NCBI RefSeq assembly: GCF_019396345.1
Contig: NZ_JAHKRM010000026.1
Location: 62,001 to 126,000 of the forward strand
Source of the DNA: Nonomuraea guangzhouensis
GTDB taxonomy: Bacteria > Actinomycetota > Actinomycetes > Streptosporangiales > Streptosporangiaceae
Direction: 5' to 3'
Length of the DNA: 64,000 nt
Below the pieces are notes generated by a model. The model was not told the DNA's origin, searched no databases, and worked only from the letters and a program-made list of their open reading frames with translations. The position numbers were made by a program, and so were the translations under genes. Each line of letters starts with the position of its first letter. Positions within the stretch are counted from its first letter, which is position 1. Positions 46,953 to 56,203 of this stretch are shown here, piece after piece.

Positions 46953-48104
46953 ATGCACCAGTACGGGGTCTTCGACTTCGGCCTCACCGAGGAGCAGGAG
47001 GCGCGGGCGGCCCGCCTGCACCGCGACAGCGTGATCATCGACCTGCTCTTCCAGGGGCCGTGCTCGCCCGACGTGTGGACCGACGAACTCGTCGCCGAGG
47101 TGGACGCGCTCGGCTCCGACGACCTGTTCACCGTGGCGTTCTTCCTCAAGGAACGGGCGATCGCCGGGCGCTTCCCCGCGTACAAGGAGCTGTTCGACGC
47201 CTCGGGCGTGACCACGGCGGCGACCGGCGGCTACGTCCTCAAGGACAAGGCGGCCGTGCTCGACGCCGCGCACCTGCTGGCCAGGGAGCTGGCGGCGTTC
47301 CCCTGGCTGCGCCGGGCCCACAGGGCGGACGACATCCGCGCCGCCCACGAGGCCGGCGAGCAGGCCGTCTGGGGGCTGGTGCAGACGAACATGCTGAGCC
47401 CGGGGAACCTGGACCTCATCGACGCGGCGCACGCGCTCGGGGTGCTCAACACCCTCGACTGCGCCTACAACACGATGAACCACATCGGCGCCGGTTGCAC
47501 CGAGCGCTACGACCCGGGGCTGAGCCACTTCGGGCTGGAGTTCGTACGGCGGTGCAACGACGTCGGCGTCATCGTCGACACCGCGCACTCGGGCCGGCAG
47601 ACCACGCTCGACGCCTGCGCCGCGTCCACCCGCCCGGTGATCGCCACGCACACGTCCGCGGCGGCGGTGTTCGGGCACGACCGCGCCAAGAGCGACGAGG
47701 AGCTGCGCGCCATCGCCGGCACGGGCGGCGTCATCGGCGTCTACGTGGTGCCGTTCTTCCTGGCGCCGCCCGACGCGGTGAACCCCACGATCGAGCTGTT
47801 CCTCGACCACGTCGACTACCTCAGCGACCTGGTCGGATGGGAGCACGTGGCGATCGGCACGGACTGGCCGTTGGCGCTGCCGTACCATGTGCAGGAGGCG
47901 ACCTTCGCCGGCAAGCTGGGCGAGTTCGGGTTCCGGCCGGAGCACGGGATCGACAACGTGACACGCACCCTGGACGGCTTCCGCGACTACCGCGACATGA
48001 TCAACATCACCCGCGGGCTCGTCGCCAGAGGCTACGCGGACAAGACCGTCCAGGGCATACTCGGCGAGAACTTCCTGCGCGTCTTCGAGGAGGTCAACGG
48101 CTAG
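46953..48104 (+). CDS. M19 (renal dipeptidase-like) metallopeptidase, copy 2
   Basis: The 383-residue member of the renal dipeptidase family is distant from the copy at 40650. It has RDSVIIDLLFQGPCSPDVWT at the first metal motif, where the usual HxD reads DLL, so this ligand pair may be altered. VIVDTAHSGRQTTLDA and VIATHTSAAAVFG supply His ligands, and AIGTDWPLALP the late Asp. It may have different metal use or be specialised. It ends the GGT operon and its stop overlaps that of the convergent racemase-like gene. Confidence 0.78.
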   Translation: MHQYGVFDFGLTEEQEARAARLHRDSVIIDLLFQGPCSPDVWTDELVAEVDALGSDDLFTVAFFLKERAIAGRFPAYKELFDASGVTTAATGGYVLKDKAAVLDAAHLLARELAAFPWLRRAHRADDIRAAHEAGEQAVWGLVQTNMLSPGNLDLIDAAHALGVLNTLDCAYNTMNHIGAGCTERYDPGLSHFGLEFVRRCNDVGVIVDTAHSGRQTTLDACAASTRPVIATHTSAAAVFGHDRAKSDEELRAIAGTGGVIGVYVVPFFLAPPDAVNPTIELFLDHVDYLSDLVGWEHVAIGTDWPLALPYHVQEATFAGKLGEFGFRPEHGIDNVTRTLDGFRDYRDMINITRGLVARGYADKTVQGILGENFLRVFEEVNG

Positions 48105-48970
48105 GGGTCCACCCGGCCCCGCAGCATGACGTGCCCGGCGTCGGTCCAGGCCTCGAACGCGGGACCGAAGGGGCTGTGATGGCGCAGCACCGAGCCGGGG
48201 CCGACCTCGCCGTCCGCGAGTGCGACGACGAGCCGGGCACAGGTGCCCGTCCCGCACGGGCCCTGGTTGAGTATCGCGTTCCCCCAGATGACGGCCGATC
48301 GCGTCGCGCAGCCCGCCACCGGCTCGGTCAGCAGAAGCATGTCCGGTGGCTCGGCCCCTTTTCTGGACACGGCGGCGGCTATCTCCCCCAGCAACTCGTC
48401 GCCGCGCCTGGCCAGCCGCCCGGTCGCGGACAGGTCGAGCCCGGCGTCGGCGGCGGCGACGACGGCGAACGTGTTGCCGGCGACCGGCACGGTCCTGACC
48501 GCCAGCGGCAGGCCGTCGACCGTGACGGTATGGGCGGCGGGCGGCCCGGGGACGGGCGGCATCCGCAGGGTCACCGACCCCGACCCGCCGTCCGTCCCGT
48601 GGATCGGCCCGCTGGTGGTGTCGAACACCACGCTGGAGCCCGCGCCGGCCGACCGGGTCGCGCAGGCGAACATCGTGGCCTCGCCGCAGCCGCCGAGAGG
48701 CCCGTCGGCGGCGACGAACAGCAGCCCGTCGTCGGCGCCCGGCCGTGGCGGACGCGTCACCACGGCGACGATCGCCCCCGGATCGCCGTCCATGCGCTTG
48801 AAGAACTCGGCGCGCACCCATTCGAGCGCCCCGGCGAGTCCTTGACGGACACCGGCCATCGAATCCGCGCCGTGGACGATGGACGACGCGTCGAAACAGG
48901 CGACCGGCTGCCCGGAAGTCGAACCGCTCGCCAGGAACACCGGCTCAGAAGTACGTTTCACAGCGCTCAT
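48101..48970 (-). CDS. Proline racemase/hydroxyproline epimerase-family protein
   Basis: The 289-residue protein has the two active-site Cys regions of the family: LGGCGEATMFACA (canonical MCGHGT) and GPCGTGTCARLVVALADG (canonical SPCGTGT). Both Cys are kept, which supports racemase/epimerase rather than dehydratase chemistry, but the CGHG motif is CGEA, an unusual change. It is shorter than typical (about 310-340). The start ATG 48970 follows a divergent promoter with the ProC gene at 49082, which suggests joint control and a proline or hydroxyproline link. Confidence 0.8.
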   Translation of the reverse strand: MSAVKRTSEPVFLASGSTSGQPVACFDASSIVHGADSMAGVRQGLAGALEWVRAEFFKRMDGDPGAIVAVVTRPPRPGADDGLLFVAADGPLGGCGEATMFACATRSAGAGSSVVFDTTSGPIHGTDGGSGSVTLRMPPVPGPPAAHTVTVDGLPLAVRTVPVAGNTFAVVAAADAGLDLSATGRLARRGDELLGEIAAAVSRKGAEPPDMLLLTEPVAGCATRSAVIWGNAILNQGPCGTGTCARLVVALADGEVGPGSVLRHHSPFGPAFEAWTDAGHVMLRGRVDP

Positions 48971-49081
48971 CGTGACCTCGGCCAGGCCGCCACATCGATC
49001 GACGGGAGCCGAGAATCGGCCGCCTCGCTTGCGACGTTCTGCTGATGCCGGGCACCGTGCCGGCCACGTAACGTGCCGGAA

Positions 49082-49909
49082 ATGACCAAGCAGATGGCCA
49101 GGCATCGTCTGGCACTCATCGGTGGCGGGAACATGGGCTCCGCCCTCGTCGGCGGATTGCTCGCCGCCGGGTGGAAGCCCGCGGACATCGCCGTGGTGGA
49201 GCGGCTGCCCGGCCGGGCGGCGCAACTCGGCGGCCTGTTCCCCGGCGTCACGGTGTCCGGGGAGATGGTCCGGGCCGACGGCGTCGTGATCGCGGTCAAG
49301 CCTTACGACGTGGCCGCGGCCGCGAACCTCGTCGCCGCGGCCGGCGCGACACGCGTGCTGTCCATCGCGGCCGGGATCTCGCTGGCCACGTTGAGCACCG
49401 GTTTCGGGGACGGCGTCGCGGTCGTGCGCGGCATGCCCAACACGGCGGCGCTCGTCGGCAAGGGCGCGGCCGCCATCGCCGCCGGTCCGTCGTCCACCGA
49501 GGCCGACCTCGTCTGGGCCGAAGAGATCCTCGGCGCCGTGGGCACCGTGACACGGGTGACGGAGGCGCAGCTCGACGCGGTCACCGTGCTGTCCGGAAGC
49601 GGCCCGGCGTACCTGTCGCTGGTGACCGAGGCGCTGATCGACGCCGGCGTGCTCGCCGGGCTCCCGCGCGGGGTGAGTGAGGCCATGGTGGGCCAGGTGT
49701 TCATCGGGTACGCGGCGCTGTTCGTCGAGAGCGGGCGCGATCCGGTGGCGCTGCGCGCGGAGGTCACCTCGCCCGGCGGGGTCACCGCGGCCGCGCTGCG
49801 CGTGCTCGAGGGGCACGGCCTGCGCTCGGCCTTCCTGGAGGCGGTGATGGCGGGCACCGAGCGCAGCCGCGAGCTGGGTCAGACAGGTGTCGAAGTACGC
49901 GGCGCGTGA
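49082..49909 (+). CDS. proC: Pyrroline-5-carboxylate reductase
   Basis: The 275-residue NADPH-binding reductase (start ATG 49082; a GTG 9 nt earlier is possible) has ALIGGGNMGSALVGGLLAAGW (Rossmann motif, about 9-29) and RGMPNTAALVGKGAAAI. It also carries VLSGSGPAYLSLVTEALIDAG with the conserved P5C-binding Ser/Thr, and EVTSPGGVTAAALRVLEG. It reduces 1-pyrroline-5-carboxylate to L-proline; relatives can reduce pyrroline-2-carboxylate in hydroxyproline routes. Divergent from the racemase-like gene, so a second, catabolic ProC is plausible. It precedes the S9 peptidase gene by 54 bp. Confidence 0.88.
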   Translation: MTKQMARHRLALIGGGNMGSALVGGLLAAGWKPADIAVVERLPGRAAQLGGLFPGVTVSGEMVRADGVVIAVKPYDVAAAANLVAAAGATRVLSIAAGISLATLSTGFGDGVAVVRGMPNTAALVGKGAAAIAAGPSSTEADLVWAEEILGAVGTVTRVTEAQLDAVTVLSGSGPAYLSLVTEALIDAGVLAGLPRGVSEAMVGQVFIGYAALFVESGRDPVALRAEVTSPGGVTAAALRVLEGHGLRSAFLEAVMAGTERSRELGQTGVEVRGA

Positions 49910-49963
49910 CTTCACACCGCAACGGAAGCGCCGCCCGCGAACACCGACATATCGTCCCGTCCT

Positions 49964-52243
49964 ATGAACGAGTTTCTGGATCCGGCGGTGTACCAGGGCG
50001 CGGAGAACCTGCTCGCGCATCGCAGGCCGGCGCTGGTGCGTGGCGGCAAGGTGACGCCCCGGTGGATCGACGGCGGCGCCCGCTTCTGGTACCGCGCCGA
50101 CGCGCCCGAGGGCCACTGGTTCGCGCTCGTCGATCCGGCGAAGGGCACCCGCGAGCCGGCGTTCGACCACGAGCGGCTCGCCGCGGCGCTCGGGGCGGCC
50201 GCGGAGGTGCCGGTCCGGACGCTGCCGTTCGAGACCATCGAGTTGACCGGGTCGGAGGTGGAGTTCGAGGCCTTCGACGGGCGTTGGCGATGCTCGCTCG
50301 ACTCGTACCTGTGTGAGCGGGTCGACCGGCCCGAGCGGCCGGGTCCGCTCGACGTGCGCTCGCCCGACGGGAAGTGGGTGGTCACCCGCCGCGGGTACGA
50401 CCTCTGGCTCCGCTCGTCCGAGACGGGCGAGGAGCGGCCGCTCACCACCGACGGCCGCGCCGACCGCACCTACGGCGCCCAGCCCGACAGCCTGAGCTAC
50501 GGCGTGCTGATGCGCAAACTCGGGCTGCCGTCGCTGCCGCCGCTCGTGGCGTGGTCGCCGGACTCCCGCCGGCTCGTCACCCACCGGCTCGACCAGAGCG
50601 GCGTGCCGCTGTCCCATCTGGTGGAGTCCGCGCCCGCGGGCGGCGGCCGGCCGGTGCTGCACTCCTACCACTACGCCATGCCCGGCGAGGAGGTGGTGCC
50701 GCGCGCCGAGCTCATCGTGTTCGACGTGTCCGGCGGCCCCGCCGTCGAGGCGAAGGCGGAGCCGCTCCTGATGTCCCTGCTCTCGCCCCTGCTGTTCAAC
50801 CAGGTGTGGTGGGCACCCGACGGCGGCGCCGTCTACTACCTCGAACAGCCCCGCGACCTGAAGACCCTGCGGCTCAACCGCCTCGACCCGCGCACCGGCG
50901 AGGTGCGCCCGCTCGTCGAGGAGCACGGCGAGCCCCGCGTCGCGCTCGGCCAGGGGATGGGCCAGACCATCCTGCACCTGCTCGCCACCGGCCGGGAGGT
51001 GCTGTGGTACTCCCAGCGCGACGGCTGGGGCCACCTCTACCTGTACGACACCGAGCACGGCGAGACGGTGTGCCAGGTGACCTCGGGGGAGTGGGCGGTC
51101 CAGCGGATCCTGCACGTCGACGAGGACGAGCGCGTCGTCTACTTCCTCGCCTCCGGCCTGGTCGAGGCCGACCCCTACCGCCGCCAGGTGTGCCGGGCCC
51201 GCCTGGACGGGACCGGCTTCGAACGCCTGACGGACGACGACCTCGACCACGAGGTCACACTGCCGCGGAGCGGGACGTACTTCGTCGACTCCGCGTCGGC
51301 GAAGGCCACGCCCCCGGTGACCACCGTCCGGGCCTGGGACGGGAGCGTGCTCGTCGAGCTGGAGCGGGCCGACGTCACCGCGCTCCTGGAGGCGAGATGG
51401 ACGGCGCCCGAGCAGTTCGCGGCCAAGGCCGCCGACGGGGAGACCGACATCTACGGAGTCCTCCACCTGCCGCGCGGGTTCGACCCGGCCAAGCGCTATC
51501 CCGTGATCGACAGCCCGTACCCCGGCCCGCACCACGGCCGCCTGCACCCGTCCTTCGAGGGCTTCCCGCACGTCGACCGCGAGGCGGAGGCCATCGCCGC
51601 GCTCGGCTTCGTGGTCGTCACCCTGGACGGACGCGGCACACCGGGCCGCAGCCGGGCCTTCCACGACCACTCCTACGGCCGCTACGACACCGCGGGATCC
51701 CTGGAGGACCACGTCGCCGCGCTGCGGCAGCTGGCCGCGTCGCGGCCGTGGATGGACCTGGACCGGGTCGGCGTCTACGGCGGCTCCGGCGGCGGCTACG
51801 CGACGGTCCGCGCGATGTGCCTCTACCCCGGCTTCTACAAGGTCGGCGTGGCCGCCTGCGGCAACCACGACCAGCGCTTCTACCAGCTCGCCTGGGGCGA
51901 GACCTACGACGGCCCCTACGACGCCGAACGGTACGCCCGCTCCTCCAACGTGGAGATCGCCGACCGGCTCGAAGGCAAGCTGCTGCTGATCCATGGGGAG
52001 ATGGACGACAACGTCCACCCGCACCTGACCATGCGCCTCGTCGACCGGCTGATCGCCGCCGACAAGGACTTCGACCTGCTCATCGTGCCGGGTGCCGAGC
52101 ACCTGTTCGTCGGCTACGAGTCATACGTCATACGGCGCAGATGGGACTTCCTGGTCCGCCACCTGATGGGCGTGGAACCTCCCCCTGGCTACAAGATTGC
52201 TCCGATTCCACCAGATCCAGCTATTTTGAGCGGACTTGGGTGA
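49964..52243 (+). CDS. S9 family prolyl-oligopeptidase/dipeptidyl-peptidase IV-like
   Basis: The 759-residue serine peptidase has an N-terminal beta-propeller (about 60-470) and a C-terminal alpha/beta-hydrolase domain. The triad is visible: Ser about 607 in GVYGGSGGGY, Asp about 681 in GEMDDNV and His about 712 in GAEHLF. DPP-IV-like enzymes release Xaa-Pro dipeptides from N-termini. There is no signal peptide, so it is likely cytoplasmic and acts on imported peptides. It fits with the dipeptide importer downstream and with proline enzymes upstream. Confidence 0.88.
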   Translation: MNEFLDPAVYQGAENLLAHRRPALVRGGKVTPRWIDGGARFWYRADAPEGHWFALVDPAKGTREPAFDHERLAAALGAAAEVPVRTLPFETIELTGSEVEFEAFDGRWRCSLDSYLCERVDRPERPGPLDVRSPDGKWVVTRRGYDLWLRSSETGEERPLTTDGRADRTYGAQPDSLSYGVLMRKLGLPSLPPLVAWSPDSRRLVTHRLDQSGVPLSHLVESAPAGGGRPVLHSYHYAMPGEEVVPRAELIVFDVSGGPAVEAKAEPLLMSLLSPLLFNQVWWAPDGGAVYYLEQPRDLKTLRLNRLDPRTGEVRPLVEEHGEPRVALGQGMGQTILHLLATGREVLWYSQRDGWGHLYLYDTEHGETVCQVTSGEWAVQRILHVDEDERVVYFLASGLVEADPYRRQVCRARLDGTGFERLTDDDLDHEVTLPRSGTYFVDSASAKATPPVTTVRAWDGSVLVELERADVTALLEARWTAPEQFAAKAADGETDIYGVLHLPRGFDPAKRYPVIDSPYPGPHHGRLHPSFEGFPHVDREAEAIAALGFVVVTLDGRGTPGRSRAFHDHSYGRYDTAGSLEDHVAALRQLAASRPWMDLDRVGVYGGSGGGYATVRAMCLYPGFYKVGVAACGNHDQRFYQLAWGETYDGPYDAERYARSSNVEIADRLEGKLLLIHGEMDDNVHPHLTMRLVDRLIAADKDFDLLIVPGAEHLFVGYESYVIRRRWDFLVRHLMGVEPPPGYKIAPIPPDPAILSGLG

Positions 52244-52267
52244 TATGCGGAATGTAGGCTGACACGC

Positions 52268-53494
52268 GTGACCACTGAGTTGCAGCGCCTCATCGACGGC
52301 CTGGGCCGGCGGTTACAGCGCAACATCACGGTCGACGACTGGCGGCTGCGCCAGCTGGCCTTCTCCTCCCACGAGTTCGGCGGGGTCGACCGGCTCCGCG
52401 AGCTGTCGATTCTCAAGCGGGAGGTGCCCAGCGGCGCCGCCGACTGGACGTTCGGCGCGGGCGCGAAGACGGCCGACGGACCGTTCCGCCCGCCCATCGC
52501 GCCGGAGATCGGCGCCACCATGCAGCGGCTGTGCGTGCCGATCCGGCAGGAGGGCGTCCTGCTGGGGTTCGTCTGGATCCTCGAAGGCGACGACCCGCTC
52601 ACCGATCCGGAGACCGAGGCCGTGCTCGCCGCGCTGGACACGATCGCGATCGCCATCCAGCGTGACCAGCTCGCCCATGAGCTGCACAAGAGCCGGTCCA
52701 GGGGGCTCCTGAGGGATCTCGTGGCGACCGACGACCCCCGCGCCCGCGAGCACGCCGCGGCCGAACTCATCGACGCCGACCTGTTCGTCGCCAGCGAGCC
52801 CGTCGTCGCCGTGGTCGTCACGCTCCACCCGGGTGAGCCGGCGCTGCTCGACGGCGAGCGCAACGTCCTGGACGGGTGGCTCGAACGCATCGGCGCGCGG
52901 CTGCTGGACCGGCGGCACGTCAGCCTGATCCGCCGCGACCACGGGCTCATGCTCGTCTCGGACAAGGACCCGCTGGTCAGCGGGGCCGCCAAGCAGAGCC
53001 TGCTGGCCGAGCTCGTCGGCAACCTCAGCCGCGACCTGACCGGCGTCGAGCCGGTCGTCGGCATCGGCGAGCCGGTCGACGACCTGCGCGACTTCTACCG
53101 CTCCTACCAGCAGGCCGCGCACGCGGCGCGGGTGACCCGGCTGGCGGACGGGTTCGGGCAGGTCACCTCCTTCGACCGGCTGGGCGTGTACGGGCTGCTG
53201 TCCCGCATCCCGCCGGAGGAGCTGACCGTGCACGCTCTGCCACCCGGGCTGCGCCGGCTCCTGGAAGCAGGCGTCAAGGGTGAGCAGCTCGCCGACACGC
53301 TGGAGGCGTTCCTGGAGCACGCCGGCGACGTCCAGGCGGCGGCCGAGAAGCTCTTCATCCACCGGACGACCCTCTACTACCGGTTGCAGCGCATCGAGGA
53401 GTACACCGGGGCGCAGCTGGCCCTCGGCGAGGACCGTCTCGCGCTCCACCTCGGGCTGAAGATCGCCCGCCTGATCGGCCTGCGCCACGACTGA
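52268..53494 (+). CDS. PucR-family (CdaR-like) transcriptional regulator
   Basis: The 408-residue protein has an N-terminal sensor-like region, a central GGDEF-like/CdaR region (about 160-310) and a C-terminal PucR HTH: EHAGDVQAAAEKLFIHRTTL, then YYRLQRIEEYTGAQL (about 360-395). PucR regulators control catabolism of purines, amino acids and other nitrogen compounds, often via an inducer. The start GTG 52268 is just after the S9 peptidase. It sits before the importer and is the obvious candidate to bind the 53-bp element upstream of both the importer and the second GGT gene. Confidence 0.88.
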   Translation: MTTELQRLIDGLGRRLQRNITVDDWRLRQLAFSSHEFGGVDRLRELSILKREVPSGAADWTFGAGAKTADGPFRPPIAPEIGATMQRLCVPIRQEGVLLGFVWILEGDDPLTDPETEAVLAALDTIAIAIQRDQLAHELHKSRSRGLLRDLVATDDPRAREHAAAELIDADLFVASEPVVAVVVTLHPGEPALLDGERNVLDGWLERIGARLLDRRHVSLIRRDHGLMLVSDKDPLVSGAAKQSLLAELVGNLSRDLTGVEPVVGIGEPVDDLRDFYRSYQQAAHAARVTRLADGFGQVTSFDRLGVYGLLSRIPPEELTVHALPPGLRRLLEAGVKGEQLADTLEAFLEHAGDVQAAAEKLFIHRTTLYYRLQRIEEYTGAQLALGEDRLALHLGLKIARLIGLRHD

Positions 53495-53540
53495 CGGCCG
53501 CCGAGCGGTCACTCCGACAATCTGCTGCGTTTGTCCGCCG

Positions 53541-53593
53541 AGGATTGCGACTCCTGTCGTTACCGCTGGTCCGCGGCCCGTACGACACTGATG
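53541..53593 (+). promoter_or_regulatory. Conserved promoter element, copy 2
   Basis: An ungapped 53-bp stretch with about 36 positions identical to 44632-44684, including CCTGTCGTTA (53553-53562). It lies 40 bp before the substrate-binding protein start. It is likely the binding site of the adjacent PucR regulator or a shared promoter. Confidence 0.5.
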
Positions 53594-53633
53594 CGAACGC
53601 GCTCAGCTGAGCCCTTTCGATTGGAACAGAACC

Positions 53634-55229
53634 ATGCGCATCAGGTTCAGCGTTCTCATCGCCGCCACTCTGACGACCGGGCTGGCCGCCTGTTCGGGAG
53701 GACAGGCCGGCGTCGGCGGCAAGCCGGTGGAGTACGCCAAGGACGGCACGTTCACCTTCACCCTGCCGAGCGATCCCGGCGTCGTCGACCCGTACCGCAA
53801 CATCGCCAGCCTCGGCGAGATGGGCAGCCTCGCCTACGACCCACTGATCAACGTGACGCCCGAGGGCGAGATCGTGTCCGGACTGGCCGAGAAGTGGCAG
53901 GCCGACGAGAAGACGGCCACGTTCACCCTCAGGAGCGGCGTCACCTGCTCCGACGGCACCCCGCTGACCGCGAGCAACGTGGTCAAGGCCTTCGACTACC
54001 TCAAAGACCCGAAGAACCAGTCGCCGCTGTACGGACTGCTGGTCCCCACCACCCCCTTCACCGCCACCGCCGACGACGCCGCCCGCACCGTGCGGGTGGA
54101 GATGAAGACGCCGTTCGCGCTCCTGCTGCAGACGCTCGGCCGGGTGCCCGTCATCTGCCCCAAGGGCGTCGCGGACCCCACGCTGCTGGAGAAGTCGTCC
54201 GCCGGCACCGGGCCCTTCGTGCTCAGTGAGATCGTCCGAGGCGACCACTACACCTTCACCCTGCGCAAGGGCTACGCATGGGGACCGGGCGGCGTGCGCA
54301 ACGACGTCCCCGGCACCCCGGCGAAGATCGTCGCCAAGGTCGTACCCAACGAGACCACCGCCGCGAACCTGCTGCTGTCCGGCGAGGTCAACATGGCACT
54401 CGTCGCCGGCGCCGACCGCGATCGGCTCGCGGCCCGCAAGCTGCCGCACTTCGACGTCTCCGCGACGCTCGGCGAGCTCTGGTTCAACCAGCGCGACGGC
54501 CGGCCCGGCACCGACCAGCAGGTACGGCGCGCGCTCACCGCCGCGCTCGACCTCGACGAGCTGGCCCGGGTCTCCACCTCCGGGAAGGGCAAGAGGGCCG
54601 ACGGCCTGGTCGCCAACGACTCGCAGCCGTGCGCCGCCGACACCGTCACCGGGCTGCTGCCCGCGACCGACCCCGGCCAGGCCGCCGCCCTGCTCGACCA
54701 GGCGGGCTGGAGCACGGGCGCGAACGGCGCCCGCGCCAAGAACGGCAAGCCACTCAAGCTGGACCTGCACTACAGCACCAACGACGGCGAAGGCAACATC
54801 GCCGCGGCCGAGCTGGTGGCGCAGAAGTGGAAGGCGCTCGGCGTCGAGGTCAAGCTCACCGGAGACGACCTGAACGCGCTCAACCGGGCCATGTTCGAGA
54901 CCGGCGACTTCGACGCGTACTGGGCCGGGTTCAAGCTCAACCTGCCCCACCAGATCGTGCCCTTCGCCACCGGCGGGACCCCGCCACAGGGCCAGAACTT
55001 CGTCGGCATCAAGAACGCCGCCTACGAGAAACTGGTGGCACAGGCCGACCGGACCGCCGGCGAGGCGGGCTGCAAGCTGTGGAACGACGCGGAGAAGGCG
55101 CTGTTCCAGTCGGCGGACGTGGTGCCGGTCTCGGAGTCGGAGGTCCCCTACTTCCTCAACAAGGCCGAGGCGCGGACCGAGGGCTGGCTCCAGCTGCCGA
55201 TCCCGACCAGCATCCGGGTGCTGCGCTGA
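53634..55229 (+). CDS. ABC transporter peptide-type (family 5) substrate-binding lipoprotein
   Basis: The 531-residue solute-binding protein has a lipoprotein signal ending LAAC (Cys20). Cluster C features follow, such as YDPLINVTPEGEIVSGLAEK, LRSGVTCSDGTPLTASNVV and FNQRDGRPGTDQQVRRALT. Family-5 proteins bind dipeptides, oligopeptides, nickel or opines. It begins a four-gene importer unit; its stop overlaps the permease ATG (TGATG). Ligand cannot be read from sequence; the island's enzymes suggest a peptide or gamma-glutamyl compound. Confidence 0.9.
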   Translation: MRIRFSVLIAATLTTGLAACSGGQAGVGGKPVEYAKDGTFTFTLPSDPGVVDPYRNIASLGEMGSLAYDPLINVTPEGEIVSGLAEKWQADEKTATFTLRSGVTCSDGTPLTASNVVKAFDYLKDPKNQSPLYGLLVPTTPFTATADDAARTVRVEMKTPFALLLQTLGRVPVICPKGVADPTLLEKSSAGTGPFVLSEIVRGDHYTFTLRKGYAWGPGGVRNDVPGTPAKIVAKVVPNETTAANLLLSGEVNMALVAGADRDRLAARKLPHFDVSATLGELWFNQRDGRPGTDQQVRRALTAALDLDELARVSTSGKGKRADGLVANDSQPCAADTVTGLLPATDPGQAAALLDQAGWSTGANGARAKNGKPLKLDLHYSTNDGEGNIAAAELVAQKWKALGVEVKLTGDDLNALNRAMFETGDFDAYWAGFKLNLPHQIVPFATGGTPPQGQNFVGIKNAAYEKLVAQADRTAGEAGCKLWNDAEKALFQSADVVPVSESEVPYFLNKAEARTEGWLQLPIPTSIRVLR

Positions 55230-56203
55230 TGACCAGCGTGCCGATCAGGCCGCTGAGCGCCCCCTGGCTCTCGTTCGCGCTGCGGCGGACCTGGCGGTTC
55301 CTGGTGTCGCTGTGGGTCCTCGTCACCGCGTCGTTCCTGATGATCCACCTGATCCCGGGCGACCCGGTGCGGGCGGCGCTGGGCACCACGGCGCCCGTCG
55401 AGCTGGTCGAGGCCCGCCGCCAGGCCCTGGGGCTGGACGCTCCGCTGTGGCAGCAGTACGCCGGCTTCCTGCGCGGCTGCCTCACCGGCGACTTCGGCGC
55501 CTCGATGGTGAGCAACCTGCCGGTGTCCCAGGTGCTCGGCGAACGCCTGCCGGAGACGGTCAAGCTGGCCCTGCCGGCGTTCGTCCTGGTGCTCGCGGTC
55601 GCGGTGCCCGTGGGCGTGCTGATGTCCGTGCTGACCAGGGGCGGTCGGCGGCGGGGCGGCGAGCTGGCGTTCACGTCGGCCAGCGTGTTCGTGGCCGCCG
55701 TCCCGGAGTTCCTGCTGGCGGTCGGGCTGGTCTACGTGTTCGCGGTGTACCTGCCGTGGCTGCCGGTGGCCGGGCGGGAGGAGCTGAGCTCGTACGTGCT
55801 GCCGGTGCTGTCGCTGGCGATCGCCCCGGCGGCGGTGATGGCGCGGATCGTCCGCGTGGAGATGCTGTCGGTCCTGGGCGAGGACTACATCCGCACCGCA
55901 CGGGCCAAGCGCCTGCCGGACCGGTTGGTGTACGTCCGTCACGCGCTGCCCAACGCCCTCACCGCGACGCTCACGCTCGCCGGCCTGATGCTGACGGCCA
56001 TGGTCGCGGGCACGGTCCTCGTGGAGAACGTGTTCGCCTGGCCAGGACTGGGATCGACGATCGTCCAGTCGATCCTGCAGAAGGACTACCCGATGGTGCA
56101 GGGCGTCGTACTCGTCTACGGCATCGGCGTGCTGCTGGTGAACCTGCTGGTCGACGTGCTGCTGGCGGTGCTCGACCCGCGTTCGACGATCAAGGAGAGC
56201 TGA
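55229..56203 (+). CDS. ABC transporter permease, DppB-like
   Basis: The 324-residue permease has six helices and the conserved DppB/OppB features: SFLMIHLIPGDPVRAALG near the start, PLWQQYAGFLRGCLTGDFG, and the EAA loop YIRTARAKRLPDRLVYVRHALPNAL (in part). It forms half of the membrane channel of the importer. Start ATG 55229 overlaps the binding-protein stop and its own stop overlaps the next ATG at 56203, so the operon is tightly coupled. Confidence 0.9.
   Translation: MTSVPIRPLSAPWLSFALRRTWRFLVSLWVLVTASFLMIHLIPGDPVRAALGTTAPVELVEARRQALGLDAPLWQQYAGFLRGCLTGDFGASMVSNLPVSQVLGERLPETVKLALPAFVLVLAVAVPVGVLMSVLTRGGRRRGGELAFTSASVFVAAVPEFLLAVGLVYVFAVYLPWLPVAGREELSSYVLPVLSLAIAPAAVMARIVRVEMLSVLGEDYIRTARAKRLPDRLVYVRHALPNALTATLTLAGLMLTAMVAGTVLVENVFAWPGLGSTIVQSILQKDYPMVQGVVLVYGIGVLLVNLLVDVLLAVLDPRSTIKES

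Noticed and set aside
48101..52102. A 1333-codon open frame on the minus strand
   Set aside because: Only its last 289 codons (48101-48970) are a real family protein. The rest is the antisense shadow of the ProC and S9 peptidase genes, which have clear motifs on the plus strand, and it is low-complexity.
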